From NCBI GenBank assembly GCA_964567125.1, contig CAZMLC010000077.1:1-12668 (forward strand): DNA of 12,668 bases, read 5' to 3'. This document shows, piece after piece, positions 6,902-12,668 of this stretch; position 1 is the first letter of the stretch; every line of letters begins with the position of its first letter. The notes beneath the pieces were generated by a model. That model ran no database searches. It saw nothing but the letters and a program-made list of their open reading frames with translations, and was not told the origin of the DNA. A program made the translations under genes and the position numbers. Source of the stretch: CAZMLC01 sp964567125 (GTDB taxonomy: Bacteria > Verrucomicrobiota > Kiritimatiellia > RFP12 > UBA1067).

Positions 6902-7411
6902 ATGGCAACAAGAAGACAAGGTCGTGAATGGGCGCTGCAGATGCTCTTCCAGGCAGACTTGAATCCTGGCAGCAGCCTCGATATGTCCATTCCGAAATTC
7001 TGGCGTCAACAGTGGACCTGCCTCATGGAGGAAAAGCGCGATCAGGGCGAAGAGATCGATGAAACCCAGATCAAAGGGTCGATCGAAGACCAAGTCGCGC
7101 CCCCGAAAATCAGGCTCTTCACCGAGACGATTGTCCGGGGTGTGCTCGACCATCTGGATGAAATCGATACCCGCGTCCAGGCGCAAGTCAAGGACTGGCC
7201 CCTCCATCGGATGGGATCAGTCGAGCGCAACGTCTTGCGGATGTCGTTTTATGAGTTGCTCTACTGTCCGGATATCCCCGCCCCTGTTGTCATGAATGAA
7301 GCGATTGACCTTGCCAAGTATTTCAGCAATGTCGATGCAGGCCGTTTTGTGAACGGCATTCTGGATAAACTCAACCGCGAGTTGCAAAGCCAGAAGAAAA
7401 CCGCGGAATAA
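6902..7411 (+). CDS. nusB: Transcription antitermination factor NusB
   Basis: NusB binds boxA RNA together with NusE (S10) in rRNA antitermination complexes in the cytoplasm. The 169-residue product has the family N-terminal segment RRQGREWALQMLFQADL (4-20). The C-terminal core is FTETIVRGVLDHLDEID (73-89), MGSVERNVLRMSFYELLY (104-121) and VVMNEAIDLAKYFS (129-142), followed by RFVNGILDKL (148-157). A charged, acidic insertion of roughly 40 residues (about 25-70, containing FWRQQW) makes it longer than the usual 130-150 residues. I place the start at 6902, not at an upstream in-frame ATG (6839) inside ribH, because AAGGA (6892-6896) overlaps the ribH stop at good spacing and homology begins with MATRRQGRE. 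ribH-nusB adjacency is common in bacteria and does not by itself imply a flavin role. Confidence 0.95.
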   Translation: MATRRQGREWALQMLFQADLNPGSSLDMSIPKFWRQQWTCLMEEKRDQGEEIDETQIKGSIEDQVAPPKIRLFTETIVRGVLDHLDEIDTRVQAQVKDWPLHRMGSVERNVLRMSFYELLYCPDIPAPVVMNEAIDLAKYFSNVDAGRFVNGILDKLNRELQSQKKTAE

Positions 7412-7415
7412 AGCA

Positions 7416-8519
7416 GTGAACAGCGCGATGACACAGCATGAAGATCTCCGCTATATGCGGCAGGCGCTTCGGCTCGCCCAACGCGGCGAAGGTCATACGC
7501 GACCCAACCCGCCAGTCGGTGCCGTTGTCGTGCGCAACAACACGATCATCGGTGCCGGCTTTCATACGCGTGCCGGTGCGCCGCATGCTGAAGTCGAGGC
7601 GCTGAACGGCTGTGCTGGCCACGCGCAAGGCGCGACGCTTTACGTCACGCTCGAACCGTGCTCAACCTTCGGCCGCACCCCGCCCTGCACGGAGCGGATT
7701 ATCAAGGAAAAAATTGCGCGCGTCGTGATCGGCTGCCTTGACCCCAACCCCAAACATGCCGAAGCGGGCGTGAAGCGCCTGCGCGAGGCCGGCATCGCGG
7801 TCACCCTCGATGTGCAAAGCGCGCAGGCCAACGCGCTCATTGCGCCTTTCGCAAAGCATATCCTGACCGGTCTTCCCTTTGTCACGCTCAAGCTGGCCAT
7901 GACCTTGGATGGCCGCATCGCCGATCGCACAGGCGCCTCGAAATGGATCACGGGCGAACGCGCCCGCGCAGAGGTGCAGCGCATGCGCAAAGCCGCGGAT
8001 GTCATGCTGATCGGCGCCGGTACGGTCTGCGCCGACAACCCGTCGCTGCTCTATCGCGGCAAGCACGGCGGCCCGCTGATGCGCGTCGTGGTGGACTCGA
8101 AAGGGATTACGCCGCCCACGGCGCAAATCTACACCGATGCCGCGGCCATGCGCACGATTGTCGCGACCACGTCGGAGACAGCCGCACGCCTGCGTGGGGC
8201 GTGGACCCAGGCCGGCGCACAGGTCTGGACCTTTCCGCGTCTGCGCTCCGGCCACATCTCCCTGCGCAGCGTCATGAAGCGGCTGGGAGAAGAGGGTTAT
8301 CTCCATGTGCTCTGCGAAGGCGGTGGACGCCTCGCGGGTGCACTACACGACGCGAACCTCGTCGATGAATATGTGCTCTTTTACGCTCCTGTTTTTCTCG
8401 GCGATGTGCGCGGCAAGAGCGGTATCTGCGGCGCGGGTGTGCTGATGAAAGACCTCCGCCGGATGGAGGCGACAGAGGTCCGCCGTCTGGGCGACGATGT
8501 GATGCTCAGAATCCAGTGA
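7416..8519 (+). CDS. ribD: Bifunctional diaminohydroxyphosphoribosylaminopyrimidine deaminase / 5-amino-6-(5-phosphoribosylamino)uracil reductase RibD
   Basis: RibD performs the second and third steps of the GTP branch. The deaminase domain (about 10-150) has NPPVGAVVV (31-39), PHAEVEAL (56-63) with zinc ligand H57 and catalytic E59, and PCSTFGRTPPC (81-91) with zinc ligands C82 and C91. The reductase domain (about 153-367) has LKLAMTLDGRIAD (158-170), SKWITGERAR (175-184), LIGAGTVCADNPSL (198-211) and CEGGGRLAG (300-308). The length of 367 is typical and nothing appears broken. The start is not certain. GTG at 7416 has GGA at 7405-7407 eight bases upstream. ATG at 7428 would give 363 residues (MTQHED...) and fits family N-termini, but it lacks a clear ribosome binding site. 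The gap to nusB is 4 bases and to ribE 12. Confidence 0.95.
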   Translation: MNSAMTQHEDLRYMRQALRLAQRGEGHTRPNPPVGAVVVRNNTIIGAGFHTRAGAPHAEVEALNGCAGHAQGATLYVTLEPCSTFGRTPPCTERIIKEKIARVVIGCLDPNPKHAEAGVKRLREAGIAVTLDVQSAQANALIAPFAKHILTGLPFVTLKLAMTLDGRIADRTGASKWITGERARAEVQRMRKAADVMLIGAGTVCADNPSLLYRGKHGGPLMRVVVDSKGITPPTAQIYTDAAAMRTIVATTSETAARLRGAWTQAGAQVWTFPRLRSGHISLRSVMKRLGEEGYLHVLCEGGGRLAGALHDANLVDEYVLFYAPVFLGDVRGKSGICGAGVLMKDLRRMEATEVRRLGDDVMLRIQ

Positions 8520-8531
8520 AGAGGAAGTACC

Positions 8532-9173
8532 ATGTTTACAGGTCTTGTACAGAAAGTCGGACGACTCATCCAGATGACGCAATCGCAAGGAGGCTGGTCG
8601 CTTGCGATTGCGCACGATCCATGGAGTACGGTCTTAGAACTGGGTGAGAGCGTCGCGGTACAAGGTGCCTGCCTCACGGTCACCTCGATCGGAGCGCAAA
8701 CGTTCACAGCCGATCTGCTTGATGAAACGCTCCGCCGCACAGCATTGAATCACTGCCACGCAGGTGCCCGCTTAAATCTGGAACGCGCGTTGGCCCTGGG
8801 CGATCGTCTCGGCGGACACATCGTCAGCGGCCATGTCGATGAAACCGGCACGCTCCTCGACAGCAGCGATCGCGGCCGCGACATCCAGTGGCGTCTCAGC
8901 TGTTCCCCTGACTTCTCCCGGCAGACTGTGATGAAGGGTTCTGTCGCGCTCGATGGCGTCAGCCTGACCGTCAGCGGACTTGGTCCTGACTGGTTCGAAG
9001 TCAACCTCATCCCCCATACGCTCCACGCCACTAGCCTCTGCGACCGCAAGCCCGGCGATCGTCTGAATATGGAAAGCGACATTCTCGGCAAATACGTCGC
9101 GCGCCTCCTCGGGCGTGACACACCAGAAAGTACCGTCACGGAAGCCTTTCTCGCGGAGCATGGCTTTCTATGA
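8532..9173 (+). CDS. ribE: Riboflavin synthase, alpha subunit
   Basis: This enzyme dismutates two lumazine molecules to riboflavin plus ribitylaminouracil, usually as a trimer. The 213-residue protein shows the two internally repeated lumazine-binding domains. The N-terminal one starts MFTGLV and has VAVQGACLTVT (41-51), including C47. The second barrel begins around GGHIVSGHVDETG (94-106), with H101, and has VALDGVSLTVSG (138-149). The domain repeat and total length are normal. A strong GAGGAAG (8521-8527) precedes the ATG. The stop overlaps the start of the next gene as ATGA (9170-9173), so the kinase downstream is probably translated by the same ribosomes. The gene is called ribE here in the alpha-synthase sense; E. 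coli literature calls it ribC. Confidence 0.96.
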   Translation: MFTGLVQKVGRLIQMTQSQGGWSLAIAHDPWSTVLELGESVAVQGACLTVTSIGAQTFTADLLDETLRRTALNHCHAGARLNLERALALGDRLGGHIVSGHVDETGTLLDSSDRGRDIQWRLSCSPDFSRQTVMKGSVALDGVSLTVSGLGPDWFEVNLIPHTLHATSLCDRKPGDRLNMESDILGKYVARLLGRDTPESTVTEAFLAEHGFL

Positions 9174-10120
9174 AACCGTCCGTTTTCTGCTTCAGTGTAA
9201 CGCCGGCATGGCAACGCATCCTCCTTTTCGACGGATTCGTCTGCGGCGATGTTAATCGGGCAAAAAACGTCTACAGTTGCGCAGCCGGCAAAGGCGTGAA
9301 CACAGCACGTGGCCTGCTCCAACTCGGATTCCGCGCCACCACAACCGGCTTCAACGGCGGTACAACGGGCCGTTGGCTGGCCGACGATATCGCGCGCATC
9401 CAGATGGGCAACGCCCTGATCGACGTTCCCTTTGATACGCGCATCTGTACGACCCTGATCGATACCCGCCAGCAGACCATCACGGAGCTGGTGGAAGAGG
9501 CGCAACAACCGGACGCAACCGCCATTCAGGCCCTGTTCCGTTGCGCCGAGAAGCAGATCGTTGCCGCGGATGCGCTGGTCTGCTGTGGGACGCTCCCCGC
9601 GTGGATGCCACAGGACCTCTATGCTGATCTGATCGCGCGCGCCGCGCAGCGCGGCATTCCCACCCTCGTCGACTCCCACAAGCAACCGCTTCTCCGCGCA
9701 CTTCAGGCGCAACCGCTTTTGGCTAAACTCAATGTTCACGAACTGGCCTTAACCACGCAGAGCGCGATTCGCGATGAAGCCACGCTTCTGAACGCGCTCC
9801 ACAGCCTTCAGTCCGCAACGGCATCCGCGCTGCTGGTCACGCAGGGTGCATCCGCCGCTTATCTCGCCCACAACAACGCGGTCTGGCGCTTTACACCACC
9901 GCGACTCGCCTCTGTCGTGAATCCCATCGGCAGCGGCGATTCCGTGAATGCAGGCATTCTTGCCGCGCTTCTGCGCAAAGCGTCACTGCTGCACGCCGTC
10001 GCCTATGGGCTTGCCTGTGGAACAGCCAACGCGCAAACGCTCTACCCAGCACAATTTTCGGAAAAAGAGGTCGACGGCTATTTTACTCATATAAGCAATA
10101 CATGTGAAAGGGTATCATGA
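9170..10120 (+). CDS. PfkB-family carbohydrate kinase, 1-phosphofructokinase-like, substrate unknown
   Basis: The 316-residue protein has the PfkB fold signatures. AAGKGVNTARGLLQLG (38-53) corresponds to the first PfkB motif, KLNVHEL (186-192) to the usual KPNxxEL, and NPIGSGDSVNAG (251-262) to the second motif, with the oxyanion hole GSG and catalytic base D257. It most resembles the hexose-phosphate kinase branch (FruK/LacC) and should use ATP. The N-terminal substrate segment, usually NPAxD, reads TPAWQR (11-16), so the aspartate that normally holds the sugar hydroxyls is replaced by Q15. The substrate may therefore differ from fructose 1-phosphate or tagatose 6-phosphate. It is joined by ATGA overlaps to riboflavin synthase upstream and to the channel gene downstream. 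Whether it serves flavin metabolism, for example ribityl or pentose phosphorylation, or merely shares the transcript cannot be decided from sequence. Confidence 0.85.
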   Translation: MKPSVFCFSVTPAWQRILLFDGFVCGDVNRAKNVYSCAAGKGVNTARGLLQLGFRATTTGFNGGTTGRWLADDIARIQMGNALIDVPFDTRICTTLIDTRQQTITELVEEAQQPDATAIQALFRCAEKQIVAADALVCCGTLPAWMPQDLYADLIARAAQRGIPTLVDSHKQPLLRALQAQPLLAKLNVHELALTTQSAIRDEATLLNALHSLQSATASALLVTQGASAAYLAHNNAVWRFTPPRLASVVNPIGSGDSVNAGILAALLRKASLLHAVAYGLACGTANAQTLYPAQFSEKEVDGYFTHISNTCERVS

Positions 10121-12480
10121 ATAAACTAAAATCCTATTGGACACAAAATCGCGCGGTGTTTATCAGTGTGTGGATTATCGCTTTTTTGATCCTGATCAGC
10201 CTGAATGGTGGAATCATTAAACCGCAGGAAAGCGCAACAACCGTTTCACTCCGCTGGGCGGAGCGCCTACATTCGCATCAGCAAATGCTGCGCACCACGC
10301 TGAATCAGAAAAAAGATTACCAGGTTAGGATTGAAAAGCGGCTTGTAGCCCTGGAGAAAAACTTGGATCGGTATGATCAACAAATCGTAACATACCGTTT
10401 TTTCATGAACAGTTACGACTCCGTCGATGCCTTTGAGACCATTCTTCAATGTCAGCAGATTGTCGACTTACATCATGAGTTTTCTGCAACGAAAGCACGC
10501 TTTAACAAAGCGCTTCAGAATGTTTTAGACCTTATTAAACAGCGCAAGATATGGCTTGATGACCTGCGTAGTGATTTAGACAAGCAGGATGGAGACCTGC
10601 GGCAGAAAATTGAAGCGAATATTGTCGCTGGTTCCCAGTTTGTTCAGGAACTGGAACGCTTTCTCAAGCCGATTGAAGAAATGGAAAAACGGATTATCGA
10701 GGTTGACCATGATTTAAGTGGTTTATATGAAACTGCGCAAAAAAGACGGACGTCGATCCTCGATGATATGTTTTTTAAGAAGGGGCTCTCTTTTGCGGCC
10801 GCCTGCCAAAGTCTTCCCTATTTCATGCCCCATTGGAAGATCAAGATCCAAGAATGGATTGGCGCACAGATTCCGCAAGACCAATCTATCTGGATACGTC
10901 TCCTGCTTTCATTTGCGATGCTGATCGTGCCTGGACTGCTGATGACCCGACACTATGTTCTGCCCTTTCTTGACCGATTCGGGATCCTCAGCCGCGACGA
11001 TAGCCGGACACCGATCTTTATGTTCACAATTGGTCTTTTTATTGCGTCGTTGTGCATTTCACTTTCAATGTACTGGATAGCCGACAGTCAAGAAGGCGTT
11101 TTCGCACAAGTTTCAGAGGCACTCATTGCGATTGCATTGCTCGTGCAGGCGATCATATTCCGTGAAAATGATCACCCGTTAGCCCCTACGTTCCGCGCCT
11201 ATCTGCCGCTTATCGTGCAGCATATTTACGGCATTGCCTTTTACATCGCACTTGCGCCAACGCTCCCGTTAACCGTTTTCATTCCACCGCTAAACGCGAT
11301 CATTGCCGTTTGGATTCTCTGGCAACTTAGACGCTGCAAGAATCATCCGATTGATGTTGTTTTCCTGTCGCTTTCTGTTTTTGTCTCCCTGATCTGCGCA
11401 AGCCTTGCTGCGAAAGGTTATCCACATCTGGGATATACCGTTACGTTGGGATGGTTGATCGTTGTCGCACAATGTCAGATCGTCATCTCCCTCACGCTTC
11501 GCATCTTGACAACCGTCAAGAATAATCCCAAACGGAAGATCACAAACAAGCTGAGCCTCAGCATCCTCCTTCCAGGCCTTTGGATGGTTACGCTCTATTC
11601 ACTCGTCAATTGGCTGGGCGACACCTATCACCTCAATGATTATTTTCACGATATCATCTCCCGCCCTTTTCATGTCTCGACGCTCTTTAGCCTGTCACTC
11701 AGTCGCATTTTCACTGCCATTGTGGTGGCCTTCCTCTGTTTTTCAGCCATTCAAATTGCCCGTCTGCATTTACGCGAGCGCATCGGCGACGCCATTGATT
11801 CCGGCGTGGGGGCATCGGCTTTTACGCTCGGCAGTTACGGCGTGTGGATCATCTACATCCTTTTTGTCATGATCCTCTGCGAAGTTAATACGCAGAGCCT
11901 GCTTGTCATGATCGGCGGCTTAGCCGTTGGTCTCGGCTTTGCCTTAAAAACCGTAGCGGAAAACTTCATTGCCGGCATGTCGCTGCTCATCGGTCAGGAA
12001 ATCCGTCCGGGCGACATCGTCAATGTGAATGACTCGGGCCTCGCGGGAAAAGTAAAACGGATTAACTTCCGGACAACCATGGTTGAAACCGAAGATGGGG
12101 CCATTATCACGTACCCCAATGCGCAAGTCATTGCAAAGGGATTTTTCAACTGGACACGCTCAAATCCCTATCGGCGCGTTGATGTCAGCATCGACGTTCC
12201 CTATGGCAGCGATCTCGGCCGCACCCTCAAAATCCTCTTAGATGTCTGCCAGAATGTTCCGGGCGTTGAAAAACATCCTCGACCCATGGTTTTCATCAGC
12301 AGTCTTGAAAGTAGCGCGATTCGCATCTCCCTGCGGATCTGGGTGCTGATCAGCAGGATCCGCGAAATCACATCCAATGTCCGGATCAGCGCGCTTGAAG
12401 CCATCGCGACTGACTCGACCGAGAAAAGCCTTCCGCAAAACGATGTGAATCTTATTTCAGCCACGCCCCAGGAGAACTGA
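10117..12480 (+). CDS. Large MscS-family mechanosensitive ion channel (MscK/YjeP-like)
   Basis: The 787-residue membrane protein should release solutes when membrane tension rises. An N-terminal hydrophobic segment (13-30) is followed by about 180 charged, helix-rich residues (about 45-220) that read as periplasmic coiled coil. Then come roughly ten hydrophobic segments, near 258-280, 299-320, 331-348, 364-383, 386-404, 413-432, 438-462, 482-500, 525-548 and 570-590. The MscS module begins with the pore helix GGLAVGLGFALKTVAENFIA (600-619). The beta domain follows with RPGDIV (630-635), GKVKRINFRTTMVETEDG (644-661), YPNAQVIAKGFFNW (666-679) and VPYGSDL (694-700). The architecture is between small MscS (about 290 residues) and MscK (about 1,100). 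The start overlaps the kinase stop as ATGA, with GAAAGGG upstream. The N-terminal two thirds is visibly AT-richer than the rib genes. Confidence 0.93.
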   Translation: MNKLKSYWTQNRAVFISVWIIAFLILISLNGGIIKPQESATTVSLRWAERLHSHQQMLRTTLNQKKDYQVRIEKRLVALEKNLDRYDQQIVTYRFFMNSYDSVDAFETILQCQQIVDLHHEFSATKARFNKALQNVLDLIKQRKIWLDDLRSDLDKQDGDLRQKIEANIVAGSQFVQELERFLKPIEEMEKRIIEVDHDLSGLYETAQKRRTSILDDMFFKKGLSFAAACQSLPYFMPHWKIKIQEWIGAQIPQDQSIWIRLLLSFAMLIVPGLLMTRHYVLPFLDRFGILSRDDSRTPIFMFTIGLFIASLCISLSMYWIADSQEGVFAQVSEALIAIALLVQAIIFRENDHPLAPTFRAYLPLIVQHIYGIAFYIALAPTLPLTVFIPPLNAIIAVWILWQLRRCKNHPIDVVFLSLSVFVSLICASLAAKGYPHLGYTVTLGWLIVVAQCQIVISLTLRILTTVKNNPKRKITNKLSLSILLPGLWMVTLYSLVNWLGDTYHLNDYFHDIISRPFHVSTLFSLSLSRIFTAIVVAFLCFSAIQIARLHLRERIGDAIDSGVGASAFTLGSYGVWIIYILFVMILCEVNTQSLLVMIGGLAVGLGFALKTVAENFIAGMSLLIGQEIRPGDIVNVNDSGLAGKVKRINFRTTMVETEDGAIITYPNAQVIAKGFFNWTRSNPYRRVDVSIDVPYGSDLGRTLKILLDVCQNVPGVEKHPRPMVFISSLESSAIRISLRIWVLISRIREITSNVRISALEAIATDSTEKSLPQNDVNLISATPQEN

Positions 12481-12483
12481 ACC

Positions 12484-12668
12484 ATGGACATTCCCGTCAC
12501 CACCGCGGTTCGGGCCTTGCGTGCCGCGAAAATTGACTTTGAACCCTATTTTTATGACTATCAGGAACACGGCGGAACGGAACGCGCCGCTCAGGAACTG
12601 AATATCCCGGAGCACCAGACCATCAAGACCATCGTGTTGGAAAATGAGGATAAGAAGCCGCTGATCGT
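12484..12668 (+). CDS. ybaK: YbaK/EbsC-type Cys-tRNA(Pro) deacylase, N-terminal part (cut by the window)
   Basis: The first 61 codons are present and the gene runs off the right edge. The product begins MDIPVTTAVRALRAAKIDFE and continues with FYDYQEHGGTERAAQELNI, HQTIKTIV and KKPLIV. This follows the N-terminal pattern of YbaK proteins, which hydrolyse mischarged Cys-tRNA(Pro) in the cytoplasm. The catalytic lysine region (IKTIV) is included, but the rest of the fold is not visible. AGGAGA (12470-12475), inside the end of the channel gene, is eight bases from the ATG, and the gap is only 3 bases, so the gene probably belongs to the same transcript. Confidence 0.88.
   Translation, partial: MDIPVTTAVRALRAAKIDFEPYFYDYQEHGGTERAAQELNIPEHQTIKTIVLENEDKKPLI

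Noticed and set aside
7662..8306. Antisense open frame of 214 codons within ribD
   Set aside because: RibD is unambiguous on the plus strand; the antisense frame is explained by high third-position GC.
8750..9739. Antisense open frame of 329 codons across ribE and the kinase gene
   Set aside because: It lies wholly opposite two clear genes, has biased Arg/Ala-rich content and no recognisable motif or start context.
10060..10116. Internal promoter for the channel gene (TATTTT or TATAAG near 10080-10095)
   Set aside because: Possible -10 boxes exist, but no matching -35 element lies at 16-18 bases, so the evidence is too weak to list.
1..12668. CRISPR arrays, tRNA or rRNA genes, insertion sequences, attachment sites
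   Set aside because: Reading both strands showed no regularly spaced repeats, no cloverleaf or rRNA blocks, and no transposase or terminal inverted repeats.

Overview
The window looks like a chromosomal segment of a free-living Gram-negative bacterium of the PVC superphylum, most likely the Kiritimatiellota/Verrucomicrobiota side. This is inferred from a secreted 'autotransporter-associated beta-strand repeat' protein, a GH141-type beta-helix enzyme, a long NusB and the overall gene style. No rRNA or other marker is present to confirm the placement.

Left part (1-4809), all on the minus strand. Reading leftwards from the middle there is a two-gene unit. It holds a secreted 914-residue beta-helix carbohydrate-active enzyme (GH141-like) and a lipoprotein FMN transferase (ApbE), joined by an ATGA overlap. 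Beyond them a separate promoter (961-990) drives a gene for a signal-peptide-bearing surface beta-strand protein. That gene is interrupted by a frameshift near 120-130, and its continuation runs off the left edge.

Centre (4810-5207): a divergent control region. A minus-strand promoter (4880-4908) serves the GH141-apbE unit. A plus-strand promoter (4970-4999) starts transcription almost exactly at the first base of an FMN riboswitch (RFN element, about 5007-5149). The aptamer is followed by a strong intrinsic terminator (5162-5198) just upstream of the first start codon.

Right part (5208-12668), all on the plus strand, is a tightly packed run: ribBA, ribH, nusB, ribD, ribE, a PfkB-family sugar kinase, a large MscS-type mechanosensitive channel and the start of a YbaK-type Cys-tRNA(Pro) deacylase. 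Gaps are 18 nt or less, two junctions are ATGA overlaps, and I found no internal terminator. The rib genes cover GTP and ribulose 5-phosphate through to riboflavin. The exceptions are the dephosphorylation step, normally done by an unlinked HAD phosphatase, and the kinase/FAD synthetase RibF, which is absent here. FMN should therefore shut off the operon by feedback termination.

The least explained parts are the kinase translationally coupled to riboflavin synthase, the extension of the FMN-controlled run into a membrane channel and a tRNA-editing enzyme, and the pairing of a glycosidase with a flavin transferase opposite an FMN riboswitch. None of these amounts to a proven new system from sequence alone.
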